Source: G963678095 sp963678095
GTDB lineage: Bacteria > Bacillota > Negativicutes > Selenomonadales > Selenomonadaceae
Assembly (NCBI GenBank): GCA_963678095.2
Contig: OY782746.1
Coordinates: 806,001-870,000, forward strand
Length of the DNA: 64,000 bases
Reading direction: 5' to 3'
The notes under the pieces were generated by a model. The model was not told the DNA's origin and did not search any database. It worked only from the letters and a program-made list of their open reading frames with translations. A program made the position numbers and the translations under genes. Below, one piece after another: positions 46,042-54,154 of the stretch. How positions within the stretch are numbered: the first letter of the stretch is position 1; each line of letters opens with the position of its first letter.

Positions 46042-47874
46042 TCACTGCGTGGCTTTAGTGGCCTTGGCGGCCTCTTCGGCCCGAGCTTTTTCCTGTGCTT
46101 CGAGTTCTTCCGGACTTGGAATATTAAACGCTGCCTCTAAAATTTTCTTTCCAATCGGCACTGCCGACTGTGCCCCATAGCCACCCTGCTCGACAATGAC
46201 AGCGACAACGATATTCGGATTTACAAATGGTCCATAGGCGACAAACCAGCCATGATCACGACCATGAGGATTTTCTGCTGTCCCGGTTTTTCCGGCCACA
46301 TCAACAGCAAACTTGGGGCCAAAAATAGAAGCTGCTGTACCTACTTTGGTAACATCCCGCAGGCCATCCTGGATTAAAGCAATGATCTCCGGTTTTATAT
46401 CAAGCTTTTTGACTGCTTCCGGCTGAAACTTCTCGAGCACTGTACCATCCGGCTTCATGATTGCCTGCACCAGATACGGTTTATAGCGCACCCCGCCATT
46501 AGCAATTTCACTGAGCACAACCGCCATCTGCAGCGGCGTTGCCAGATTAAAGCCCTGTCCAATAGCCGCATCAAAAGTCTCCGATAAATACCAGTCGTCT
46601 TCAAACACCTTGCGCTTATACGCCTTACTCGCCACAAGCCCCTCGGCTTCGTAAGGAAGATTTATACCCGTCTTATCTCCCAGCCCAAACATCCGGGCAT
46701 ATTGCTCAAGCTTATCAATGCCCAGCCGATTGCCCATTTCATAAAAATATACATTATCCGAATGTGCCAAGGCTTCACGGAAATTAATCCATCCCAGAGC
46801 TTCCCCATCCGCATTGACTTTCGGAATGATCCAGTGGCGTCCCGTGTCGAGAATTTTCTCCTCTGGGGTCACCTTTCCTTCAGAAAGAGCTGCCGCGCCC
46901 GTTATAATCTTAAACGTTGACCCCGGCGGATATTCCCCCGTAATCGCCTTGTTATCAAGGGGATAATTCGGATTATTATTGATCAGATTCCAATCCTTGC
47001 TCGAAATTCCCCGCGCAAAGAGATTTGGGTCAAAGGCCGGCCGGCTGACCATCGCCAGCACTTCCCCGGTCTGTGGATTTAACACAACCGCCGCCGCCGC
47101 TTTAGCATGAATTTTCAGCAGCTGTTCATCAATCGCTTTTTCTGCGGCTTTTTGGATTTTTTCATCAATCGTCAACCGCAGGTCCGCCCCAGGAATCGGT
47201 TCTTTTTTGCCAATAATTTGTACCGGTTTGCCACCGGCATCGACTTCGACCTGTTCCCCGCCATTGACGCCTCGTAGTTGCTGATCATAGACCTTTTCCA
47301 GACCGAATTTGCCAATGATATCTCCCGAGCGGTAGCCATCTGCCTTGCGCTTTTCAAGCTCATCATCGCTGATTTCGCTGACATAGCCAAACACATGGGC
47401 TGCAAGTTCTTTATTTATATAGTGGCGAATCGGCTGCACCTCAATGACAACCCCCGGATAGGCATCCTTTTGTTCTTCAATAATTGTCAAAATTTCTGGG
47501 CCGACATCCGTCTTGATCCTGATCGGATCAAATCCCGTATGCTGCTTGATTTTTGCTTCAATCTCTGTTTTATCAACCGTCAGCAAAGTCGAAAGCCGCG
47601 TGATTACATCATCAGAAATCGGCGCGGTAAGCGGCAACAGCGATACAGCAAATCCCGGCCGATTGGTAACCAACTGCGTCCCATTACGGTCAAAAAAAGT
47701 CCCCCGCGGAGCCATCGCCGGAATCAGACGAATCCGATTTCCATCTGCTAGTCCGGCGTAGTATTCCCCGTCGTAAACCTGCAGATAGCCAAGTCTGGCA
47801 ATCAATATGAAAATGACGAGCATCATTAAAATGCCGAGCGCCTTCAGGCGTCCGCTATAATCCCTTGCAACCAA
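46042..47874 (-). CDS. mrdA: Penicillin-binding protein 2 (MrdA)
   Basis: Class B transpeptidase of the elongasome, 610 residues. One membrane helix (about 12-32), dimerisation domain, and transpeptidase domain with SxxK in PPGSTFKIITG (about 320), SxN in AHSDNVYFYE and KTG in AGKTGTAENP. The C-terminus is Ala/Lys/Glu-rich. TTG start at 47874 with GAGGG 6 bases upstream. Works with RodA, MreC and MreD in the same operon. Confidence 0.96.
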   Translation of the reverse strand: MVARDYSGRLKALGILMMLVIFILIARLGYLQVYDGEYYAGLADGNRIRLIPAMAPRGTFFDRNGTQLVTNRPGFAVSLLPLTAPISDDVITRLSTLLTVDKTEIEAKIKQHTGFDPIRIKTDVGPEILTIIEEQKDAYPGVVIEVQPIRHYINKELAAHVFGYVSEISDDELEKRKADGYRSGDIIGKFGLEKVYDQQLRGVNGGEQVEVDAGGKPVQIIGKKEPIPGADLRLTIDEKIQKAAEKAIDEQLLKIHAKAAAAVVLNPQTGEVLAMVSRPAFDPNLFARGISSKDWNLINNNPNYPLDNKAITGEYPPGSTFKIITGAAALSEGKVTPEEKILDTGRHWIIPKVNADGEALGWINFREALAHSDNVYFYEMGNRLGIDKLEQYARMFGLGDKTGINLPYEAEGLVASKAYKRKVFEDDWYLSETFDAAIGQGFNLATPLQMAVVLSEIANGGVRYKPYLVQAIMKPDGTVLEKFQPEAVKKLDIKPEIIALIQDGLRDVTKVGTAASIFGPKFAVDVAGKTGTAENPHGRDHGWFVAYGPFVNPNIVVAVIVEQGGYGAQSAVPIGKKILEAAFNIPSPEELEAQEKARAEEAAKATKATQ

Positions 47875-47901
47875 CGATATCCCTCTTCCATAAATTTAAG
47901 A

Positions 47902-47933
47902 ATTAAGGCACCTAAACGTCAAGGTGCCTTAAT
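47902..47933 (-). other. 12-bp hairpin between mreD and mrdA
   Basis: ATTAAGGCACCT (47902-47913) pairs exactly with 47922-47933. The minus-strand sequence after it (TCTTAAATTT) is only moderately T-rich. Probably a partial terminator or mRNA-processing hairpin that sets relative expression within the operon. Confidence 0.7.
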
Positions 47934-47946
47934 CGCATATAAACAA

Positions 47947-48438
47947 TTATTTTTCTTTCATTTTTTGGCAGAGCCAGCACACCACCAGGTGTATTGGGAA
48001 CGCCGCTACTATATTATAAATAAGCATCGGCAGGAGCACATTCTCTAAATTATACAGCGGATTAAACCTATAACCTAAAAGCAGCATCAAAACTGCCAAA
48101 ACAAGATAATTGATTCCTGTTGCCATTGCCGCCCCTATGACTGGCAAAAAAAACTTTTCTTTAAATACCTGCTGGGATGCCAGACCAAAAATATAACCGA
48201 TTATCATCTTGCTTAGCGTATTCATGCCAAAAAAAGTTCCCGACGCCAAATCCTGCAATAAACCTGCCATAAATCCAAGTAAAATACCAAATCGCTGCCC
48301 TTTAAGGAGACTGAATGACACGACTACCAGTAGCAATAGATCCATGCCAATGCCATTAAAATTCAGCAACGGCAAAAAGGCAGTCTGCAAAACATAGGCC
48401 GCAACAAGAACAGCACCCCAGATCAAAATAAATTTCAT
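47947..48438 (-). CDS. mreD: Rod-shape protein MreD
   Basis: 163 residues, about five membrane helices. Family traits include the N-terminal helix and the DLLLLVVVSFSLLKGQRFGILLGF region with LLQDLASGTFFGMNTLSK. Bridges MreC to the PBP2-RodA complex. Its ATG overlaps the mreC stop by four bases. Confidence 0.92.
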   Translation of the reverse strand: MKFILIWGAVLVAAYVLQTAFLPLLNFNGIGMDLLLLVVVSFSLLKGQRFGILLGFMAGLLQDLASGTFFGMNTLSKMIIGYIFGLASQQVFKEKFFLPVIGAAMATGINYLVLAVLMLLLGYRFNPLYNLENVLLPMLIYNIVAAFPIHLVVCWLCQKMKEK

Positions 48439-49343
48439 TTGGTAGCACCTGCCGATGTTGCCGGCTGAACCGGCGGCGGAGTTATCGGCAAAGGTAAAGG
48501 TTCACGTGAATTCACAATCACAGAAACCTCTTCAATCCGCTGAAAGTCAACGGCTGGTTTCAACAACGCACATTTAAGCAGTCCGCCGTCATCATTTTCA
48601 ATTCGTTCGACCTTGCCGACAGCAATCCCCTTAGGATAAATACCACCAAAGCCTGAGGTAACAATCAGATCGCCCTCGATGATATCGGCATCCTTCGGTA
48701 TGTTAACCATTCTAGCCAGGGCCTTGTCGCCAGGGTTCCCTTCTACAATGCCGGCAACTCTCGATTCCATCCGCTGAACAATCGTTCCCACCGCTGCCCG
48801 CGGATCAAGAATCAGCTGTACCCGCGAATAAGAATCGTATGCTTCCACAACACAGCCGACAAGCCCCTGCGGCGTAACAACGGCCATTTCCTTTTTTACA
48901 CCGTCATTTTTGCCGCGATTGATAATAATCATATCGGTCCAAGTTGCCATATCCCGGGAAATAACTTCTGCTGCCACTAAGTCAAACTGCTTTACCGTCT
49001 GCTTGTAACCAAGCATGGAACGAAGCCGCTCATTTTCTGACGCCAGCTCCTGTGACTGCAGGTTCATCGTCCGCAGCTGTTCTACTTCCGATTTGAGCAT
49101 CTCATTTTGATGATAAACGGTCACAACTTCCCAGATACCGGCGGTCAGGCCGCGGATTTCGTCGCCTACTTTGGCCACAGCCTCTTGCAACGGTGCCATA
49201 AAAGTAACTGCCGTCCGTTCCCCGAGCGGCACTGAATAGCGCCCACGAACCGAAAAAAAGATCAGACTAAACACGCTGGCTATAACAAAGATCACAATCC
49301 ATATTTTCTTGCTGGAATCCGGATTTCGTCTTACCCTGCTCAT
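48435..49343 (-). CDS. mreC: Rod-shape protein MreC
   Basis: 302 residues: one N-terminal membrane helix (about 13-32), a periplasmic coiled coil (about 65-105, [13 protein letters not shown]), and the beta-barrel MreC core (about 110-270; [20 protein letters not shown]). A proline-rich tail closes it. Activates PBP2. Its ATG overlaps the mreB stop (ATGA). Confidence 0.95.
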   Translation of the reverse strand: MSRVRRNPDSSKKIWIVIFVIASVFSLIFFSVRGRYSVPLGERTAVTFMAPLQEAVAKVGDEIRGLTAGIWEVVTVYHQNEMLKSEVEQLRTMNLQSQELASENERLRSMLGYKQTVKQFDLVAAEVISRDMATWTDMIIINRGKNDGVKKEMAVVTPQGLVGCVVEAYDSYSRVQLILDPRAAVGTIVQRMESRVAGIVEGNPGDKALARMVNIPKDADIIEGDLIVTSGFGGIYPKGIAVGKVERIENDDGGLLKCALLKPAVDFQRIEEVSVIVNSREPLPLPITPPPVQPATSAGATK

Positions 49344-50380
49344 TGTCTCAACTTCTTAGTGGTCATCACCACTCGCTTTAAAAGTTCTATATTCTCGAGC
49401 GATTTGCCCGTCCCCTCTCCGACGCAGGACAAAGCATCTTCTGCAACCAGCACCGGCATGCCGGTTTCATGACTGAGCAGGCGATCAAGATTGCGGAGCA
49501 ACGCGCCGCCACCAGTCATCATGATGCCATGATCCATAACATCAGAGGCAAGTTCTGGTGGAGTTTTCTCAAGCGTTCCCTTAACAGCATCAATGATCTT
49601 TTGAATCGGTTCACTCAGCGCTTCACGTACTTCGCTCGATTTAATCGTCAAGGTCTTTGGCAAACCACTGACAAGGTCACGGCCACGAATATCAAGTTCA
49701 GAATTCTTATCCGCCTGAACAATAGCCGATCCAATTTTAATTTTAATTTCCTCCGCTGTACGTTCCCCAATTAAAAGGTTGTACATGCGTTTGATGTACT
49801 GCACAATCGACGTGTCCATTTCATCGCCGCCAATACGAATAGAACGACTGGTGACAATCCCGCCGAGAGAAATTACCGCAATCTCCGTTGTCCCGCCACC
49901 AATATCAACCACCATACTGCCAGTCGCTTCCTCAACGGGAAGCCCAGCGCCAATCGCTGCCGCCATAGGTTCTTCAATCAAATAGGCCTCGCGGGCACCA
50001 GCCTGCTGTGCAGCATCAATAACGGCACGCTTTTCTACCTCGGTAACCCCTGAAGGTACTCCGACAACAACCCGCGGTCGAACAAACGACTTTGTATTCA
50101 TTGCCTTGCGAATAAAGTACTTGAGCATTGCCTGCGTTACATCAAAATCAGCAATAACCCCATCCTTCATCGGGCGAACAGCCACGATATTCCCCGGAGT
50201 ACGACCAATCATGCGCTTAGCCTCTTCCCCGACAGCAAGCACTTCACCGTTTTCACGTTTAATCGCAACCACCGATGGTTCACGCAGGACAATTCCCTTG
50301 CCCTTTACATGCACCAATGTATTTGCAGTACCGAGATCGATACCCATATCATGCGATAGACCACCAAAAAGATTCCACAT
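49340..50380 (-). CDS. mreB: Actin-like cell-shape protein MreB
   Basis: 346 residues, actin fold with phosphate-1 [19 protein letters not shown], phosphate-2 [18 protein letters not shown] and the adenosine motif [17 protein letters not shown]. The N-terminal MWNLFGGLS may be an amphipathic membrane anchor. It guides the elongasome. ATG; 42 bases after radC. Confidence 0.97.
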   Translation of the reverse strand: MWNLFGGLSHDMGIDLGTANTLVHVKGKGIVLREPSVVAIKRENGEVLAVGEEAKRMIGRTPGNIVAVRPMKDGVIADFDVTQAMLKYFIRKAMNTKSFVRPRVVVGVPSGVTEVEKRAVIDAAQQAGAREAYLIEEPMAAAIGAGLPVEEATGSMVVDIGGGTTEIAVISLGGIVTSRSIRIGGDEMDTSIVQYIKRMYNLLIGERTAEEIKIKIGSAIVQADKNSELDIRGRDLVSGLPKTLTIKSSEVREALSEPIQKIIDAVKGTLEKTPPELASDVMDHGIMMTGGGALLRNLDRLLSHETGMPVLVAEDALSCVGEGTGKSLENIELLKRVVMTTKKLRQ

Positions 50381-50422
50381 TTTCCCTAAAAACTCCCTTC
50401 AATATAAGACCATTAAACAAGC

Positions 50423-51118
50423 CTATTTTACCATACCTTTTTCTTTTAAGCTAATATATTTATTATCCCCGATGATGACATGGTCAAGCACCGGAATATC
50501 CATCAATTTACCAGCCTGAACAAGGCGACCCGTGATCGCTATATCTTCCTGACTTGGCGACGGATCTCCGCTCGGATGATTATGAATCAATATGACAGCA
50601 GCGGCAGATTGACGAAGTGCCGCCTGAAATACTTCCCGCGGATGAACAATCGAGGCACTCAGACTGCCCACCGATATCGTCTGCAGGGAAAGCACTTGAT
50701 TTTTCATATTCAATAGCAACACTAAAAAATATTCCTTCGTCTGATACCGCAGACGCGGCATAGCATAGGCGGCAACATCCTCCGGGCCTTGAATTGACTG
50801 GCGCTGCTCAGCAGCCTTGGTCCCAATCCGACGACCAAACTCTATAGCCGCCAAAATCGTCAAGGCCTTTGCCGGGCCAATCCCCTTGATCTCACTGAGT
50901 TCAAGCGGTGATACATTTACTAGCGAAGCAATTCCCTGTTCCTTAAAACGAGACAAAATTCGTTCGGCTAAATGAAGAACCGACTCCTCCTTTGTTCCCG
51001 TTCGCAGTAAAATCGCCAAAAGTTCTGCGTTCGTGAGGGCCCGCGGGCCTTCAGACAAAAGCTTTTCCCGCGGACGTTCTGCCTGTGGCAGATCACGTAC
51101 CATCGTCGCTTTCATCAT
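50423..51118 (-). CDS. radC: RadC-family JAB-domain protein
   Basis: 231 residues. N-terminal helix-hairpin-helix (SPLELSEIKGIGPAKALTIL) and a JAB/MPN metalloprotease-like domain with ILIHNHPSGDPSPSQED (HxHx7SxxD, metal ligands intact). A true DNA-repair role is doubtful; function unknown. The classic chromosomal position between maf and mreB. Its ATG overlaps the maf stop (ATGATGA). Confidence 0.95.
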   Translation of the reverse strand: MMKATMVRDLPQAERPREKLLSEGPRALTNAELLAILLRTGTKEESVLHLAERILSRFKEQGIASLVNVSPLELSEIKGIGPAKALTILAAIEFGRRIGTKAAEQRQSIQGPEDVAAYAMPRLRYQTKEYFLVLLLNMKNQVLSLQTISVGSLSASIVHPREVFQAALRQSAAAVILIHNHPSGDPSPSQEDIAITGRLVQAGKLMDIPVLDHVIIGDNKYISLKEKGMVK

Positions 51119-51678
51119 CGCAGATCGATACCAGCTTTCTTTGCCAGTTTCGTCAACCGTGCCAGCGGTAATCCGACTACATTGCTGTAACAGCCTTCAA
51201 TTCCTTCAATAAAGGCTGCTGCCGCTCCTTGAATCGCATACGCACCGGCTTTATCATCAGGCTCGCCGCTAGCTGCATAACGTTCAATAACGTCTTCCTC
51301 TAGCTTGGCAAAACGGACACGAGTTGTGACTGCATCTGTCCATATTTGTCCTTTATTGACCAGCACAATGCCCGTGCAGACCTCATGGCAGCGACCAGAC
51401 AGCGCCTGTAGCATCTGCCGTGCCTGCAGAGAATCCGCAGGTTTCCCGAAAGTCTTCCCATCAAGACAGACCACCGTATCCGCTCCCAGTACCGGCAAAT
51501 CGGGGTGGCGGCCAGAAACAGACACTGCTTTAAGCCGGGCATTATGTATGACGAGGTCCTGCGGCGATATATCCTGACGATCAATCTCACAGGCATCACT
51601 GGGCACACAGCGAAAAGTGCAGCCGATCTGCTGCAAAAGTTCCTGCCGTCTTGGAGATGCCGAAGCCAATATAATCAA
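51115..51678 (-). CDS. maf: Maf-like nucleotide pyrophosphatase
   Basis: 187 residues. Maf proteins hydrolyse dTTP, UTP and modified nucleotides. Signatures: LASASPRRQELLQQIG at the N-terminus, VLGADTVVCLDGKTFGKP, and AGAYAIQGAAAAFIEGIEG. It lies upstream of radC and mreB as in Bacillus. Confidence 0.95.
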   Translation of the reverse strand: MIILASASPRRQELLQQIGCTFRCVPSDACEIDRQDISPQDLVIHNARLKAVSVSGRHPDLPVLGADTVVCLDGKTFGKPADSLQARQMLQALSGRCHEVCTGIVLVNKGQIWTDAVTTRVRFAKLEEDVIERYAASGEPDDKAGAYAIQGAAAAFIEGIEGCYSNVVGLPLARLTKLAKKAGIDLR

Positions 51679-51704
51679 AATCCCCGCTCCTCTCTTTAGC
51701 CAGT

Positions 51705-51974
51705 TTAATATTTGCGGAATAAAAACATGGCGATGATCACCCCAAAAATACTCATGAGATTCGGTTCAAAAACAAATCCAAAAGAAAGCTGAATCACATA
51801 AAGGTTAAGCGTCACCATCGGTAGATTTAAAACTGGATATGTCTGGACCAGATACGGTACCAGACCTGACAGCGCATCCACATGGCGCATCAGTTCCCCT
51901 AAAATCCCACCCAAAATCGCTCCCACCGCGACAAATAGCATACAGGTTCCGTAATGTCTTGTCATGCCACGCAA
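51705..51974 (-). CDS. DUF4321 small membrane protein
   Basis: About 89 residues with two or three hydrophobic helices (MLFVAVGAILGGILGELM; PNLMSIFGVIIAMFLF). Matches the DUF4321 family in length and position before maf; function unknown. I chose the TTG at 51974 (product LRGMTRHYGT...), since GGAGG lies 8 bases upstream; the in-frame ATG three codons later is possible. First gene of the cell-shape operon. Confidence 0.8.
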   Translation of the reverse strand: MRGMTRHYGTCMLFVAVGAILGGILGELMRHVDALSGLVPYLVQTYPVLNLPMVTLNLYVIQLSFGFVFEPNLMSIFGVIIAMFLFRKY

Positions 51975-52040
51975 TATCTTATCCTCCAAACATAAAATTG
52001 CTGCAGCACCACGCAATATGGTGCATGGCAACTAATGGAT

Positions 52041-52049
52041 ATTATACCA
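52041..52049 (-). promoter_or_regulatory. Extended -10 promoter of the DUF4321-maf-radC-mre-min operon
   Basis: TGGTATAAT (52049-52041, minus strand) is an extended -10 element about 67 bases before the DUF4321 start. I see no good -35. A small hairpin (GCACCA/TGGTGC, near 52007-52024) lies in the leader. Confidence 0.6.
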
Positions 52050-52099
52050 CATAAGGGGCTGCATCTGCCACCGGCAAGCAATAAATCCAGGCGCAAAAT

Positions 52100-52161
52100 A
52101 AAAAAATATAACAAAAGTCTCGCCTGCCGCCGACTATGAACAGTCGCTCGCAAACGAGACT
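52100..52161 (-). terminator. Terminator of nhaA
   Basis: AGTCTCG (52116-52122) and CGAGACT (52155-52161) enclose an inner CGACT/AGTCG stem. On the minus strand TTTTGTTATATTTTTTT follows. It lies 12 bases after the nhaA stop. Confidence 0.88.
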
Positions 52162-52172
52162 CATATGTTGCT

Positions 52173-53369
52173 TTACATTGGTTTACTCTTTATTGAGCCA
52201 AACAGCATAATCCCCACCAGCCCGGATAACAGCGAGGCAACAACAATACTGAGCTTAGCTGTGTTGAGCACCTGCGGGTCGGGGAAAGCCAGCGTAGCAA
52301 TAAACAGAGACATCGTAAAGCCAATGCCAGCCAAAGCTCCGGCTCCGGCAAAATGGCCCCACTTTACCATTTTAGGGATTTTCAAAAATTTGAACTGCCG
52401 CAGCAAATATACCGCCAATAAAATCCCCAGCGGCTTGCCTAAACAAAGCCCGAATATAATGCCCATAGCGAGCGGAGAAAACAACTCCTGCAGTCCGGCC
52501 AAATCAATTGAAATCCCAGCATTTGCTAGCGCAAACACAGGCATGATAAGGTATGCGGACCAGGGCGCCAACATGTGTTCGAGTTTTTCCAGCAGGCCAT
52601 CCTCGCCACGTGCCGGAATAACTAAGCCGAGCAGTACCCCCGCAACGGTGGGATGAATGCCTGCCTGTAAAAAACCATACCAGGCAAGCAGCCCACCGGC
52701 TATATAAAAAAGTGCTGGAAGCTGCCGGTAACGGCTGACTATGAGCAGCAAAGCAAACACCAGCAAACCTGCAAGCAGCCACAGCCACTGCATTGCCCCA
52801 GAATAAAAAATTGCAACGACAAGAATCGCCCCCAGATCATCAACAATTGCCAGCGCCGTCAAAAAAACAGCAATCGCCCGCGGGGCATTTCCTGCAGCCA
52901 ATGCCAGCAGGCCCATAGCAAAGGCAATATCCGTCGACATCGGGATTGCCCAGCCAGAAATCGTTGGCTCTGAGAAATTAAACAGCAGATACAACAGCGC
53001 TGGGACGGCCATCCCCCCCAGAGCAGCTGCCACCGGCAAAATGGTTGCCGCCAAAGACTTTAATTCACCAAACAGAAACTCGCGTTTTATTTCCATGCCA
53101 ACAACAAAGAAAAACACTGCCATAAGGCCATCATTGATCCAGTGCAATAGCGACATCGATAAAATGTAATCGCCAAAACCAGCGACAAGCTTTACGTGCA
53201 GAATATTTTCATAAAATCCGGCATACGGAGAATTGGCCAAAAACATAGCTCCGGCTGCACTGACTAGCAGCAAAATGCTGCTAAAAATCCCCTGTCGAAA
53301 AAATTCCATAAAGGCTCGGCTTACTTTTTTTACCCGCAACTTAAAGATGCGGCTCGTTTTTTTTCGCAT
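52173..53369 (-). CDS. nhaA: Na+/H+ antiporter NhaA
   Basis: 398 residues, about 12 membrane helices. Exports Na+ in exchange for protons. The ion-binding Asp pair is in ALAIVDDLGAILVVAIFY, and the assembly helix has PMSTDIAFAMGLLAL; FFVVGMEIKREFLFGEL is the N-terminal signature. I chose ATG 53369, after GGGGG. Single-gene unit preceded by a leader with its own terminator (53419-53476). Useful next to sodium-linked decarboxylation genes. Confidence 0.96.
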   Translation of the reverse strand: MRKKTSRIFKLRVKKVSRAFMEFFRQGIFSSILLLVSAAGAMFLANSPYAGFYENILHVKLVAGFGDYILSMSLLHWINDGLMAVFFFVVGMEIKREFLFGELKSLAATILPVAAALGGMAVPALLYLLFNFSEPTISGWAIPMSTDIAFAMGLLALAAGNAPRAIAVFLTALAIVDDLGAILVVAIFYSGAMQWLWLLAGLLVFALLLIVSRYRQLPALFYIAGGLLAWYGFLQAGIHPTVAGVLLGLVIPARGEDGLLEKLEHMLAPWSAYLIMPVFALANAGISIDLAGLQELFSPLAMGIIFGLCLGKPLGILLAVYLLRQFKFLKIPKMVKWGHFAGAGALAGIGFTMSLFIATLAFPDPQVLNTAKLSIVVASLLSGLVGIMLFGSIKSKPM

Positions 53370-53418
53370 ATGAAATTCCCCCTTCCCTAAAAACAATCTC
53401 TATCAGCTAGATCTTTAC

Positions 53419-53476
53419 AAAAAAAATAGAAGAACCCCGTTTGTGAACAGACTCCTCCTAAACAACCACTTCTATT
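53419..53476 (-). promoter_or_regulatory. Terminator-bearing leader of nhaA (candidate attenuator or riboswitch)
   Basis: On the minus strand AATAGAAG (53476-53469) pairs with CTTCTATT (53432-53425) and the stem continues with wobble pairs (GTTGTTT with AAACGGG). Eight T follow at 53426-53419. The loop is purine-rich (AGGAGGAGT). It lies about 50 bases before the nhaA start and after the probable promoter, so it can only control nhaA. Confidence 0.65.
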
Positions 53477-53489
53477 AACTTATATATTT

Positions 53490-53518
53490 ATTATAGCAGA
53501 ACGAAAGAAAAAACAAAA
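53490..53518 (-). promoter_or_regulatory. Probable promoter of nhaA
   Basis: TATAAT at 53495-53490 on the minus strand is a clear -10. The -35 17 bases upstream (TTTTGT, 53518-53513) is weak and overlaps the mmdC terminator tract. Confidence 0.6.
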
Positions 53519-53544
53519 GACCGCCGGCAATATTTCACCGGCGG
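53508..53544 (-). terminator. Terminator of the propionate operon
   Basis: CCGCCGG (53521-53527) pairs with CCGGCGG (53538-53544). On the minus strand a T-rich run (TCTTTTGTTTTTTC) follows. It lies 19 bases after the mmdC stop. Confidence 0.93.
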
Positions 53545-53563
53545 CCTCCTCTATACTTAAAAC

Positions 53564-53944
53564 TTAAGCAATAACAACTAAAGTTTCGCCAACTTTTACA
53601 TTCTGACCAGCAGCTACATTAAATGCTTTTACTGTGCCAGCAGCCGGAGCTGTGATTTCGTTCTGCATTTTCATAGCTTCAAGAATCAAAAGAACATCGC
53701 CAGCTTTTACAGCTGCGCCTTCTGCTGCAACAAGTTTAACGATCTTGCCTGGCATTGGTGCATTTACTGCTGTTTCGCCAGCGCCTGCTGCTACTGCTGC
53801 TTTAGGTGCTGCAGCCGGTGCTGCCGGAGCTTTTGGTGCTGCCGGAGCTTTCGGTGCTGCGGCTTTAGCCGGAGCTGCTGCTTTTACTTCTTCAATTTCC
53901 ACTTCATAAGCGTTGCCGTTAACTTTAATATTAAACTTTTTCAC
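53564..53944 (-). CDS. mmdC: Biotin carrier (gamma) subunit of methylmalonyl-CoA decarboxylase
   Basis: 126 residues. A short N-terminal domain (MKKFNIKVNGNAYEVEIEE), a long Ala/Pro/Lys flexible linker (about 20-55), and a biotinyl domain (about 58-126) with EAMKMQNEI; Lys92 is the biotin site. It carries CO2 from MmdA to the membrane subunit. GTG start at 53944 with GGAGG upstream. Last gene of the operon, followed by a terminator; no beta subunit follows. Confidence 0.94.
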   Translation of the reverse strand: MKKFNIKVNGNAYEVEIEEVKAAAPAKAAAPKAPAAPKAPAAPAAAPKAAVAAGAGETAVNAPMPGKIVKLVAAEGAAVKAGDVLLILEAMKMQNEITAPAAGTVKAFNVAAGQNVKVGETLVVIA

Positions 53945-53991
53945 TGATTATTCCTCCAAAATTAAAATATGTTTTCTTTAGAATCAGGGGA

Positions 53992-54138
53992 TTACATTGC
54001 GCTGCGACGGCCAGCCATAACCCAGGCATCGCTGCGTTTGATGCGCACAGCTACAACCTGATTGCCGACCATCATCTGAACTGCTGCCGAAATAGCGGCA
54101 ACAACTTCAGGACTGATATCTTTTGCGTCAATTTTCAT
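53992..54138 (-). CDS. mmdE: Small epsilon-like subunit of methylmalonyl-CoA decarboxylase
   Basis: 48 residues, below usual length cutoffs. It begins MKIDAKDISPEVVAAISAAV and ends AWVMAGRRSAM, which resembles the C-terminal segment of OadG/MmdD delta subunits (P-E-V-x-A-A-I and W-x-M-A-G-R) and the small MmdE of Veillonella. It lacks the membrane helix of a delta subunit. The ATG at 54138 has GGGAG upstream; an extension to 54210 is out of context and overlaps mmdA. It probably helps assemble the carrier with MmdA. Confidence 0.75.
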   Translation of the reverse strand: MKIDAKDISPEVVAAISAAVQMMVGNQVVAVRIKRSDAWVMAGRRSAM

Positions 54139-54154
54139 TGTGATTACTCCCTTA

